Positions 7,098 to 13,543 are shown, counted from the stretch's first letter. The stretch: 13,625 nt of DNA from an uncultured Oscillospiraceae bacterium (GCA_934567115.1 CAKTJA010000023.1:1-13625); one strand, 5' to 3'. Numbers and translations: made by a program. The notes: generated from the sequence alone by a model not told the origin.

Positions 7098-8144
7098 CTA
7101 CTCCTTATCATCTTTTGGCGGAAGCCCGTTTCTGCCGAACATCCGCGTCAGACCGTCTGCAAAATAACTCAGCCGGGCTGTGACTGTGGCATAATCCATG
7201 CGCGTCGGGCCGACCACGCCGACCAGTCCGCGCATTCCGCCGCCGATGTCATAGCTGGCGACGACAACGCTTGTGTCGCGCAGCGCCTCGCTGACGTTCT
7301 CCGGACCGATCAGGATCTTCAGCTGCGCGCCGTCCTCCGGCACGGGGAGCTTCTCCTTACTGTCGGAAAAGAAGGTCATCAGCTCATGCGCCCTGTCAAG
7401 GTCGCGGTACTCGGGAATTTTGAGGAGCTGGCTCGCGCCGGCGGTGAAAACGTCCTTCCGCGCGGCCTCCTCAAGGATCTCGGCGGCGTATTCCACGGCG
7501 GACGAAAGGACCAGAAACAGCTCGGGCGCGATGCGGTCGGATACGGCGAGCACCTGCGCGCTCATTTCCTCCCGGCGGCATGCGGTGAACCTCGCGTTGA
7601 GAAGGGCGCTCAGCTCCGGGAGCCGCGCGCGGTCAAAGGCGAGCGCCGACCGGCGCAGCTGCGACCTGACGCGGCTGTCGTCCGTCATGACGACGGCGAT
7701 AAAGCTCGTCTCGTCCACGCCGAGCAGCTCAAAGCGCCGAACGGTCACGCCGCTCTTCCCCTCGGCGACGGCATAGGCGGGGTAATCGACAAGGGAAGAG
7801 ACCGTCTGTCCCGCCTGTGAGATCACGTCGCCCGCCGCGGACATTTTGTCCGCAAGCGCCTCGTTGATCTGCGCCGTTTCCTGCGCGCTCAGGCTGTGCC
7901 GCTCCATCAGCTCGTTGACATACAGCCGGTATCCCCTCGGGGACGGGATGCGTCCGGCGGAGGTGTGCGGCTGCTCAAGGAATCCAAGCTCGGTCAGCTC
8001 GGCAAGCTCGTTGCGCACGGTGGCGGACGAAATGCTGCCGCCCATCTCCTGTGCGATGACCTTTGAGCCGACCGGCTCGGCGGAGGCGATGTAATCCTCG
8101 ATCACACGCTTGAGTATCTGCTTTTTGCGTGCGCTCAGTTCCAT
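7098..8144 (-). CDS. hrcA: Heat-inducible repressor HrcA
   Basis: The 348-residue product is the CIRCE-binding repressor of class I heat-shock genes. It has an N-terminal winged helix (about 1-75, with SSATVRNELAELTELGFLEQPHTSAGRIPS matching the family signature), a central dimerisation and inserted domain, and the C-terminal GGGMRGLVGVVGPTRMDY block. HrcA represses through a perfect CIRCE at 8167-8193 directly upstream of its own gene, so the operon is autoregulated. The ATG at 8144 is preceded by AAAGGAG. In known systems GroEL activity keeps HrcA folded; no groESL lies in this window. Confidence 0.98.
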   Translation of the reverse strand: MELSARKKQILKRVIEDYIASAEPVGSKVIAQEMGGSISSATVRNELAELTELGFLEQPHTSAGRIPSPRGYRLYVNELMERHSLSAQETAQINEALADKMSAAGDVISQAGQTVSSLVDYPAYAVAEGKSGVTVRRFELLGVDETSFIAVVMTDDSRVRSQLRRSALAFDRARLPELSALLNARFTACRREEMSAQVLAVSDRIAPELFLVLSSAVEYAAEILEEAARKDVFTAGASQLLKIPEYRDLDRAHELMTFFSDSKEKLPVPEDGAQLKILIGPENVSEALRDTSVVVASYDIGGGMRGLVGVVGPTRMDYATVTARLSYFADGLTRMFGRNGLPPKDDKE

Positions 8145-8166
8145 GCCGCTCCGCTCCTTTCAACGT

Positions 8167-8193
8167 TTAGCACTCAATCCTCCCGAGTGCTAA
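8167..8193 (-). promoter_or_regulatory. CIRCE operator
   Basis: TTAGCACTC (8167-8175), a 9-base spacer, and GAGTGCTAA (8185-8193) match the consensus CIRCE inverted repeat exactly. It lies just downstream of the -10 box and overlaps the predicted transcription start of the hrcA operon. HrcA bound there would block initiation. Confidence 0.97.
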
Positions 8194-8197
8194 ACGC

Positions 8198-8226
8198 AGT
8201 GTACCACCACGCATTTCCATTGTCAA
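8198..8226 (-). promoter_or_regulatory. Sigma-A-type promoter of the hrcA operon
   Basis: On the - strand there is TTGACA (8226-8221), a 17-base spacer and TACACT (8203-8198). The -35 is perfect and the -10 matches 4/6. The predicted start near 8191 falls inside CIRCE. No other promoter is evident within the operon, so all six genes probably depend on this one. Confidence 0.85.
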
Positions 8227-8290
8227 TAGGGCGGCGTGTAAACAGATTGTGAATAATAGGTAAAAAACCGCCGCCCCGCCCGCCGCACGC

Positions 8291-8314
8291 GTATTTAGAA
8301 AAATTTCTAAATAC
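8291..8314. promoter_or_regulatory. Putative SdpR operator O1 (upstream of -35)
   Basis: A 24-base palindrome with arm GTATTTAGAAA, perfect except for the central pair, lies 3 bases upstream of the -35 box of sdpR. The same TATTTAGAAA...TTTCTAAATA dyad recurs at 8349-8370. Assignment to SdpR is by position and by the known autorepression in this ArsR-like family. Confidence 0.7.
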
Positions 8315-8317
8315 CTG

Positions 8318-8346
8318 TTGACAAAAGGGGGACGCGGCGCTATACT
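8318..8346 (+). promoter_or_regulatory. Promoter of the sdpR operon
   Basis: TTGACA (8318-8323), a 17-base spacer and TATACT (8341-8346) give a perfect -35 and a 5/6 -10. The predicted start near 8353 lies inside palindrome O2. The promoter is thus flanked by palindromes on both sides, a layout expected for tight autorepression. Confidence 0.88.
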
Positions 8347-8348
8347 TC

Positions 8349-8370
8349 TATTTAGAAAATTTTCTAAATA
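8349..8370. promoter_or_regulatory. Putative SdpR operator O2 (over the transcription start)
   Basis: A perfect 22-base palindrome with arm TATTTAGAAAA begins 2 bases after the -10 box and ends just before the Shine-Dalgarno sequence GAAGGAG (8374-8380). Its centre is 57 bp from that of O1, between 5 and 5.5 helical turns. A repressor bound here would block initiation. Confidence 0.75.
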
Positions 8371-8389
8371 CTTGAAGGAGACGCGCGTA

Positions 8390-8653
8390 ATGGGCCTGAG
8401 CGAAACGATGAAGGCGCTGGGCGACCCCGTTCGGCGGGAGATACTGAATCTTCTCAAGGGGGGGCGCATGACGGCGGGGGACATCGCCGGACGCTTCGAC
8501 ATGACGGCGGCGACGGTGTCCTACCACCTTGCGCAGCTGAAGAAGGCGGGGCTGATCTTTGAAAGCCGCGAGAAGAACTATATATATTACAGTCTTAACG
8601 CCTCCGTGCTGGAGGAGGTCCTGCTCTGGCTGCGGGATCTGAAAGGAGAATGA
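8390..8653 (+). CDS. sdpR: SdpR-family autorepressor (ArsR-like)
   Basis: The 87-residue winged-helix protein begins GLSETMKALGDPVRREIL and carries the recognition helix region TAATVSYHLAQLKKAGL (39-55), followed by the beta-wing ESREKNYIYYSL. This is the typical form of SdpR, which represses its own operon and in Bacillus subtilis is sequestered at the membrane by SdpI. The ATG at 8390 is chosen because GAAGGAG lies 9 bases upstream and because upstream in-frame codons fall in the promoter and operator. It lacks the cysteine pairs of metal-sensing ArsR proteins. The gene is followed after 5 bp by sdpI. Confidence 0.92.
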   Translation: MGLSETMKALGDPVRREILNLLKGGRMTAGDIAGRFDMTAATVSYHLAQLKKAGLIFESREKNYIYYSLNASVLEEVLLWLRDLKGE

Positions 8654-8658
8654 GGAAA

Positions 8659-9309
8659 ATGAAGGCATCGAAGAAGGAACTGCTGCTGACCACGCTGGTC
8701 TGTCTGCTTCCCATCCTTGCGGGCGCGGTTTTGTATCCGCAGCTGCCGGAGACGATGGCGGTGCACTGGAGCGCCGACGGCGTGGAGGACGGCTGGATGC
8801 CGCGCGCCGCAGCCGTGTTCGGTCTGCCGGCGCTTGTGGCGGCGCTGAATTTTGTCTGCTTTTGCGCTGCGGAGCGCGACCCCGGACGCGCCAATATGAG
8901 CGCCGCCCTGCGGACCGTGGCGCTGTGGATCTGCCCGGCTGTCTCGCTTTTGTGCGGCACGGTGACGCTCGGCACGGGGCTGGGCTATGAGATGAAGGTC
9001 GGCACGCTTGCGCCGCTGTTCGTCGGGGTGCTGTACCTCGCCATCGGAAACTGGCTGCCGAAGACGAAGCGGAGCTGTACTCTGGGCGTCAGGCTCCCGT
9101 GGACGCTCGCGAGCGAGGAGAACTGGAACCACACGCATCGCGTGACGGGCTTTCTCTGGGTGCTTACGGGGCTTGCGGCGATCGTTCTCACGCTTTTGCG
9201 GGCGTGCTCGGGGACCGTCCTGATCGTGCTTCTGCTTGCCGCGGCGCTCGTCCCGATCGTCTATTCCCTCTGCTATTACCTCCGCCACGAAAGGGGGCGG
9301 GACGCATGA
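8659..9309 (+). CDS. sdpI: SdpI-family membrane immunity/signalling protein
   Basis: The 216-residue polytopic protein shows the DUF1648/SdpI layout. TM1 is followed by LPETMAVHWSADGVEDGW (29-46), two to three more membrane segments come next, and then the cytoplasmic signature GNWLPKTKRSCTLGVRLPWT (130-149) with EENWNHTHR (153-161) precedes the last two segments. In B. subtilis SdpI gives immunity to the SdpC toxin and captures SdpR; no sdpC-like gene is seen here. ATG 8659 is preferred because AAAGGAG (8642-8648) is 10 bases away; the ATG at 8650, overlapping the sdpR stop, would be only 1 base from it. Confidence 0.88.
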   Translation: MKASKKELLLTTLVCLLPILAGAVLYPQLPETMAVHWSADGVEDGWMPRAAAVFGLPALVAALNFVCFCAAERDPGRANMSAALRTVALWICPAVSLLCGTVTLGTGLGYEMKVGTLAPLFVGVLYLAIGNWLPKTKRSCTLGVRLPWTLASEENWNHTHRVTGFLWVLTGLAAIVLTLLRACSGTVLIVLLLAAALVPIVYSLCYYLRHERGRDA

Positions 9310-10109
9310 GCGCTACAACGACGGTCCCGGCCGCATCTCTCGCCGCCATGGGCGCGGCTGCGGCGTTCTGTACGCTGCTGCCGATCGGCGTTCTCGTCTG
9401 GTGGCGGAGGAGGGAGCGCGCGCAGCTGCGGCCGGCGCTCTGGGGCGCGTTCACGTTCCTGCTTTTTTCGCAGGGGCTGGAGGCTGGACTGCATTATTTC
9501 TGCCTCCTCTCCGACAACGCCGTTTCCCGTGTTATTCTCTCAAGCCCGTGGCTCTATATGCTCTACGGCGCGCTTGCCGCCGGGATATTCGAAGAGTGCG
9601 GACGCTTCGTGATGTACAAAACCGTCATGCGCGGATATGACCGGCGCTCCGCCGCAGTCACGGCGGGCATCGGGCACGGCGGCGCGGAGGCGATGCTGCT
9701 CTCCGGCGCGTCGCTGGCGTTCAGCCTTGTGTTCGCCGTCTATTGGAACGCGGGCGATACGGACGCGCTCATGCAGCTCACCGGAAGCCTTGACGCCGTG
9801 CAGACCGTCGCGGCGTCGATGGGGAAATACACCGTAGGCTACTGTCTGCTTGCGTGTGTCGAGCGTGTGAGCGCGATGCTGCTGCAAATCTCGCTTTCGG
9901 TTTTCGTGTTTGTCGCGGCGCGGAACAGGACGAAGCTTAGCTGGCTCCCGTTTGCCGTTGGGCTGCACGCGGTCTTCGACATGCCCTGCGCGCTTTACCA
10001 GCTCGGGTATATCGACGAGCTGCTTCCTGTCGAGCTGTGGCTTGCCGTGTGCGCGCTCTATGCTCTGCGCAGCGCGCGCAAGTGCTATCTTGAGGAATGC
10101 GATCCCTGA
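9306..10109 (+). CDS. YhfC-family intramembrane metalloprotease-like protein
   Basis: The 267-residue product has about seven hydrophobic segments and the motifs of the YhfC (DUF2324) family, a distant relative of Rce1/CAAX-type proteases. These are EECGR (Glu96-Glu97...Arg100) in one membrane helix, GIGHGGAEA (His124, Glu128) in the next, and HAVFD (His221, Asp225) near the end. All three conserved positions are intact. Substrate and proteolysis are inferred from the family. Its ATG overlaps the sdpI stop (ATGA), which ties it to the SdpRI cassette. Confidence 0.82.
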   Translation: MSATTTVPAASLAAMGAAAAFCTLLPIGVLVWWRRRERAQLRPALWGAFTFLLFSQGLEAGLHYFCLLSDNAVSRVILSSPWLYMLYGALAAGIFEECGRFVMYKTVMRGYDRRSAAVTAGIGHGGAEAMLLSGASLAFSLVFAVYWNAGDTDALMQLTGSLDAVQTVAASMGKYTVGYCLLACVERVSAMLLQISLSVFVFVAARNRTKLSWLPFAVGLHAVFDMPCALYQLGYIDELLPVELWLAVCALYALRSARKCYLEECDP

Positions 10110-10125
10110 GAAAGGAGAGGCCGTT

Positions 10126-10341
10126 ATGGAACAGATCAGGCCCGGGCGCTACCGCCATTTTAAAGGAAAGGAATACGAGGTCATCGGCCTTGCGACGCAC
10201 AGCGAAACGATGGAGCAGATGGTTGTTTACCGCGCGCTTTACGGCGAACGGGGGCTTTGGGTGCGCCCCGCCGCCATGTGGAACGAGACCGTTGAGCGGG
10301 ACGGGACGGCCCTGCCCCGCTTCACCCGGATCGACGAATGA
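10126..10341 (+). CDS. DUF1653 protein
   Basis: This small 71-residue protein matches the DUF1653 pattern along its length: PGRYRHFKGKEYEVIGLATH, then VVYRALYGERGLWVRP. The family is a single beta-rich domain without an agreed function. The start is supported by AAAGGAG, 8 bases upstream. It sits 16 bp after the YhfC-like gene and overlaps the next gene by 4 bp, so it is part of the operon. Confidence 0.88.
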   Translation: MEQIRPGRYRHFKGKEYEVIGLATHSETMEQMVVYRALYGERGLWVRPAAMWNETVERDGTALPRFTRIDE

Positions 10342-10853
10342 CGGAGTATACGCTGATCCGCTCGCGGAGGCGGACGCTCTCCATGGAGCTGGGGCGCGAC
10401 GGCCGCGTTGTCGTTCGCGCGCCGCTGAAGCTGAGCGGAGAGAAAATCGCCGCCTTTGTCGCGTCGCATGAGGAGTGGATCGCGCGCGCCCGTGTACGGC
10501 AGGAGGCGCGCCGCGCCGCTCGTCCGGAGCCGACGGAGGCCGAGCGCGAGGCGCTTCTCGCGCGGGCGCGGGACGAGCTTCCCCGGCGCGTTGCGTACTG
10601 GAGCGGCGTGACCGGTCTTGTCCCAACCGGCGTGAAGATCACCGGCGCGAGGACGCGCTTCGGCAGCTGCAATGGGAAAAACAGCCTCTGTTTTTCATGG
10701 CGGCTGATGCAGTATCCCGACGCGGCCATCGACCTTGTTGTGGTCCACGAGCTGTGCCACATCGTTCACCGGGACCACGGCGCGGGCTTTTACGCGCTGC
10801 TCGGCAGCATCCTCCCGGACCACCGTGAGCGCCTGAAGCTGCTTCGGGACTGA
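10338..10853 (+). CDS. YgjP-like (DUF45/SprT-clan) zinc metallopeptidase
   Basis: The 171-residue product opens with the family's IRSRRRTLSMEL, continues with VRAPLKLSGEKI and RTRFGSC (105-111), and has the zinc motif HELCHIVHRDHGAGFY (137-152). His137 and His141 would bind zinc, Glu138 would be catalytic, and His147 would be the third ligand. It is predicted to be soluble and cytoplasmic; family members include E. coli YgjP/UpgP-type proteins of uncertain substrate. It is shorter than the roughly 230-residue versions, mainly in the N-terminal region. Its start overlaps the DUF1653 stop (ATGA). It is the last gene of the sdpR operon, ending in front of repeat copy 2. Confidence 0.87.
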   Translation: MTEYTLIRSRRRTLSMELGRDGRVVVRAPLKLSGEKIAAFVASHEEWIARARVRQEARRAARPEPTEAEREALLARARDELPRRVAYWSGVTGLVPTGVKITGARTRFGSCNGKNSLCFSWRLMQYPDAAIDLVVVHELCHIVHRDHGAGFYALLGSILPDHRERLKLLRD

Positions 10854-10896
10854 GCGGTCGGGCCTCGCGCGGCCTTTTCGGAGGTGGTGCGCCCGA

Positions 10897-10934
10897 TATA
10901 AGAAAGGACCGGCGGACACGAAAGCGTCCGCCGG
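10897..10934 (-). terminator. Leftward terminator at left end of copy 2
   Basis: On the - strand the hairpin 10934-10906 (9 bp GC-rich stem, 8-base apex with GAAA-type loop) is followed by TTTCTTATA (10905-10897). It would stop transcripts of the PII-like/DUF1538 operon after they have crossed the whole repeat. Confidence 0.65.
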
Positions 10935-11125
10935 AGACGGTCGATAAAGCGGTAAACTTCCCTTAACGGTAAGGAAGGGTGCGCGCGGGAAACCCAAGAA
11001 GGGTGTCCCGCGCCGTTAAAATCAATCGTTTTCAGAACTTTTCAGGTTCTGAAAACCTGCTCAGCGGGGCGAAAAACCTTTTCGACACGCTGAGGACCGG
11101 CGGACACGAAAGCGTCCGCCGGTCC
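10906..11125 (-). repeat. Hairpin-bounded structured repeat, copy 2 (inverted)
   Basis: The same element as at 564-778, on the opposite strand. The core is 10935-11093 (159 bp). The end hairpins use arm GGACCGGCGGAC with apex ACGAAAGC, closed by a C-GAAA-G tetraloop: 11094-11125 with a complete 12 bp stem and 10906-10934 with a 9 bp stem, its outer three bases being unpaired. Core stems are conserved: 11061-11066 with 11088-11093 (TCAGCG/CGCTGA, plus inner CGAAAA/TTTTCG); 11028-11038 with 11046-11056 (11 bp); and 10983-10995 with 11001-11013 (GCGCGGGA and ACCC steps). Stem 3 is fully paired here where copy 1 has a mismatch. The end-hairpin apices are unrelated to those of copy 1, but the GGACCGG base is shared. 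Confidence 0.88.
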
Positions 11126-11130
11126 TTTTT
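11094..11130 (+). terminator. Rightward terminator of the sdpR operon
   Basis: The stem GGACCGGCGGAC (11094-11105) with GTCCGCCGGTCC (11114-11125), an 8-base apex and TTTTT (11126-11130) form a canonical Rho-independent terminator at the right edge of repeat copy 2. It is the strongest terminator for + strand transcription from the upstream operon. Confidence 0.88.
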
Positions 11131-11174
11131 CGGTTTGTACGGAGGAAGGCGCGGGGCGGTGTCCTGCCTTCCGC

Positions 11175-11855
11175 TTACTCCTCCTCCAGCAGCCGCAGCC
11201 CCGCCGTTGCGGAAACGGGGAGCGTGAAGCAGATGGATTTCGCCTTGCTGTCCATTCCCGCGTCGCGCATGATGGCGGACATGATCGCGTTGCGCGCCTC
11301 ACGCTGGACGACGATGTAGATCATTTCCTTTTCTGCGGCGAGCGAGATGCCGAGGAATTTTTCAGCGCCCTCCATGCCGGTGCCCTTGGCGTGGATGACG
11401 GTTCCTCCCGCCGCGCCCGCGCCGCGCGCCGCGTCCATAATCAGGTCGCTGTAGCCGTGGTTGGCGACGACCATCAAAAGCTCGTATTTGGTGTCCTTCA
11501 TGACGGACTCCTCCTCCCTCTGATAATTCTGATGCTCCGTCAGAAATTGCAGCTCGCGCGGTCCGCCGACCGAGCTGAGCGGAACGGTGAACGCGATGCC
11601 CGTGCCGGGAACGTCGATCTGCAGCTCGCGGCGCAGACCACGGCGCAGCTCCTCCCACTTTTCGTCGGTCACAAAGCTTGCGAAAACGCATTTGTCGCTG
11701 CGCTCAAGCCCGAGATAGTTCAGCGTTTCGTTGCTTGCCGTGCCGAGCGCCAGCGAGATAAACTGCACGCCCGTCTGCCGTTCGCGGTAAAAGGAGAGAA
11801 ACTCCGTCAGTCTGCTTCGCTCGGTAATGGTGACCATCATGTACAGTCGGCTCAT
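11175..11855 (-). CDS. Tandem-domain PII-like signalling protein
   Basis: The 226-residue product contains two PII/GlnB-like domains, about 1-100 and 122-226. The second is the more canonical: YELLMVVANHG, a T-loop-like segment GGTVIHAKGTGMEGAEKFLG (150-169), EKEMIYIVV, and the closing strand ICFTLPVSATAG (208-219). The first ends with the corresponding IAFTVPLSSVGG (87-98), showing the internal duplication, but its T-loop region is diverged. No uridylylation tyrosine is evident. PII proteins bind ATP/ADP and often 2-oxoglutarate and control transporters; here the partner is very likely the DUF1538 membrane protein encoded 11 bp upstream. A GGAGGGAG lies just before the ATG, next to the DUF1538 stop. 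Ligand and target are inferred. Confidence 0.85.
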   Translation of the reverse strand: MSRLYMMVTITERSRLTEFLSFYRERQTGVQFISLALGTASNETLNYLGLERSDKCVFASFVTDEKWEELRRGLRRELQIDVPGTGIAFTVPLSSVGGPRELQFLTEHQNYQREEESVMKDTKYELLMVVANHGYSDLIMDAARGAGAAGGTVIHAKGTGMEGAEKFLGISLAAEKEMIYIVVQREARNAIMSAIMRDAGMDSKAKSICFTLPVSATAGLRLLEEE

Positions 11856-11866
11856 GCTCTCCCTCC

Positions 11867-13396
11867 TTACAGGTCAATAATGGCAAGGGGATCCGACAGC
11901 GTGCGGACGTCCGCAGCGGCGCTCTCCGCCGACGGCGCGGCGCGGCGCGTGCGCAGACGGTAAAGCACGCCAAGCCCCTGAATGGTGATGAGCGGCGTCA
12001 TGGCGACCATGGCGACCACGCCGAACGCGTCGGTCACGATATTGCCGCCGACCGCCGAGCACGCCCCCATTGCGAACGGGAGCAGGAAGGTCGTCGCCAT
12101 CGGTCCGGAGGCCACGCCGCCGGAGTCAAAGGCGATGGCGGTGAAAAGCTTCGGCACGAAAAACGACAGAATGATCGCGGCGGCATAGCCGGGGATCAGC
12201 AGGTAAAAGACGGAAACGCCGGTCAGCACCCGGATCATGGCGAGGCCGACCGAGACCGCCACGCCGATCGACAGCGAATGCTTCATCGCGCTGCCGGGGA
12301 TCGCGCCGTCGGTAAGCTCCTCGACCTGACGCATGAGGACGTAGACGGCCGGCTCGGCCATTACGATGAAATAGCCGATCAGCATGCCGATGGGAATGGT
12401 GATGTACCGATAGGGAAGCGAGGCGAGCACGCTGCCGAGGTAGTTGCCCGCCGGCATGAAGCCGACGTTTACGCCGGTGAGAAAGATGACCAGACCGAAA
12501 TAGGTGTAGGCAAGGCCCACGCCGATGCGGATCAGCTGCTTTTTCTCCAGATGCAGCGAGACGAGGTTGAAGACGCCGAAAAACGCCGCGATGGGCAGGA
12601 GCGACACGGCGATCTCCTTAAAATAAGTGGGAAAGGCGGTGAAGAACAGATGCCAGAGCGCGGCGGAATCGCCGATCTCGGGAATGACGACGGGCGTGTA
12701 GCTCCCGCCGTCCGGACGGAAGATCAGGCTGAGGATCAGCACCGCGAGGATCGGCCCGATCGAGCACAGCGCCACAAGGCCGAAGCTGTCGTTCGCGCTG
12801 TGCTTATCGCTTCGGATCGCGGAAACGCCGACGCCCATCGCCATGATGAACGGAACGGTCATCGGGCCGGTCGTCACGCCGCCGGAGTCAAACGCGACGG
12901 CCAGAAAGTCCTTCGGCACGAACATGGCCAGAAGGAAGACAACAACATAAAACCCGATGAGCATGGTGTTGAGCGGGATGGAGAAGAGCATACGCAGCAT
13001 CGCGAAGCAGAGGAAAAGCCCCACGCCGACCGCCACGGTCACGATCAGGATCAGGTTCGGCACGGCCTGCACCTGATTGGCCAGAACCTGAAGGTCCGGC
13101 TCGGAGATGGTGATGAGAAAGCCCAGCAGAAAGCCGAGCGTCAGCATGATGCCGACCTTTCGGCTGCGGGTGATGCAGGCGCCGACGCGCTCGCCCATCG
13201 GGGACATGGCAAGCTCCGCGCCGAGGGAGAAGAACATCATTCCGACGACCAGAAGCACCGCGCCGAAGAGAAAGGCCATCAGCACGCTCGTCGGGAGGGG
13301 GGCAATGGTAAAGCTCAGGATCAGCACGATGGCAAGGATGGGAAGGACCGCGGCAAGCGACTCCCGCAGTTTTTCGTTCAGTTTGCTGCGATACAA
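11867..13396 (-). CDS. DUF1538 membrane protein, putative transporter
   Basis: The 509-residue, highly hydrophobic product is made of two homologous DUF1538 halves. Matching motifs are ITISEPDLQVLANQV (96-110) and IVMAEPAVYVLMRQV (344-358), AFDSGGVTTGPM (168-179) and AFDSGGVASGPM (422-433), and DSFG (203-206) and DAFG (456-459). The offset of about 250 residues fits a direct duplication of a multi-helix unit. Charged residues within membrane segments (EP, FDSGG) suggest a substrate or ion site in each half; transport is inferred and the substrate is unknown. The start is TTG (13394-13396), chosen because AAAGGAG lies 8 bases upstream. It is the first gene of a two-gene operon with the PII-like protein. 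Confidence 0.87.
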   Translation of the reverse strand: MYRSKLNEKLRESLAAVLPILAIVLILSFTIAPLPTSVLMAFLFGAVLLVVGMMFFSLGAELAMSPMGERVGACITRSRKVGIMLTLGFLLGFLITISEPDLQVLANQVQAVPNLILIVTVAVGVGLFLCFAMLRMLFSIPLNTMLIGFYVVVFLLAMFVPKDFLAVAFDSGGVTTGPMTVPFIMAMGVGVSAIRSDKHSANDSFGLVALCSIGPILAVLILSLIFRPDGGSYTPVVIPEIGDSAALWHLFFTAFPTYFKEIAVSLLPIAAFFGVFNLVSLHLEKKQLIRIGVGLAYTYFGLVIFLTGVNVGFMPAGNYLGSVLASLPYRYITIPIGMLIGYFIVMAEPAVYVLMRQVEELTDGAIPGSAMKHSLSIGVAVSVGLAMIRVLTGVSVFYLLIPGYAAAIILSFFVPKLFTAIAFDSGGVASGPMATTFLLPFAMGACSAVGGNIVTDAFGVVAMVAMTPLITIQGLGVLYRLRTRRAAPSAESAAADVRTLSDPLAIIDL

Positions 13397-13543
13397 GGCA
13401 AAAGCTCCTTTCCGGACAGTTGATTAAGATTATAATTCAGTATAGCATGGAAAAGTGTTACAATTGTGTTAAGATTGGGAAAGGTCGCAGTTTTTTTGCC
13501 CGGCCGCCGGCGGGGCCGTCCTCACACCGCGCGGGGGAAAAGA
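13397..13543. other. Upstream region of the DUF1538 operon
   Basis: This stretch is A/T-rich near the gene and G/C-rich at 13498-13537, where there is a GGCC/GGCC dyad (about 13502-13518) after a run of T. No ORF or RNA gene is recognisable. It probably contains the promoter and leader of the - strand operon. Confidence 0.5.
13439..13447 (-). promoter_or_regulatory. Possible extended -10 promoter of the DUF1538 operon
   Basis: On the - strand, TGCTATACT (13447-13439) is an extended -10 (TG-n-TATACT). There is no good -35 at 16-18 bases; TTGTAA is only 13 bases upstream. A TATAAT follows closely downstream (about 13434-13429). The leader would be about 35-40 bases. The poor -35 suggests either an extended -10 promoter or one that needs an activator. 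Confidence 0.4.

Larger units (their letters stand above)
10854..11174. other. Gene-free convergent junction containing repeat copy 2
   Basis: This 321 bp gap between the converging YgjP-like (+) and PII-like (-) genes contains repeat copy 2 at 10906-11125. Otherwise it holds a short GGCC/GGCC dyad with TTTT near 10861-10878, and a 7 bp dyad GGAAGGC/GCCTTCC (11144-11150 with 11166-11172) just downstream of the PII-like stop codon. No coding sequence is evident. Confidence 0.8.

Noticed and set aside
10861..10878. Short GGCC/GGCC hairpin with TTTT as terminator of the YgjP-like gene
   Set aside because: The stem is only about 4 bp with a 6-base loop. A far stronger terminator exists at 11094-11130.
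12278..13423. 381-codon open frame on the + strand opposite the DUF1538 gene
   Set aside because: Composition is dominated by His/Asp/Glu/Arg/Gly, as expected from the reverse complement of a membrane protein gene. The opposite strand encodes duplicated, family-specific motifs.
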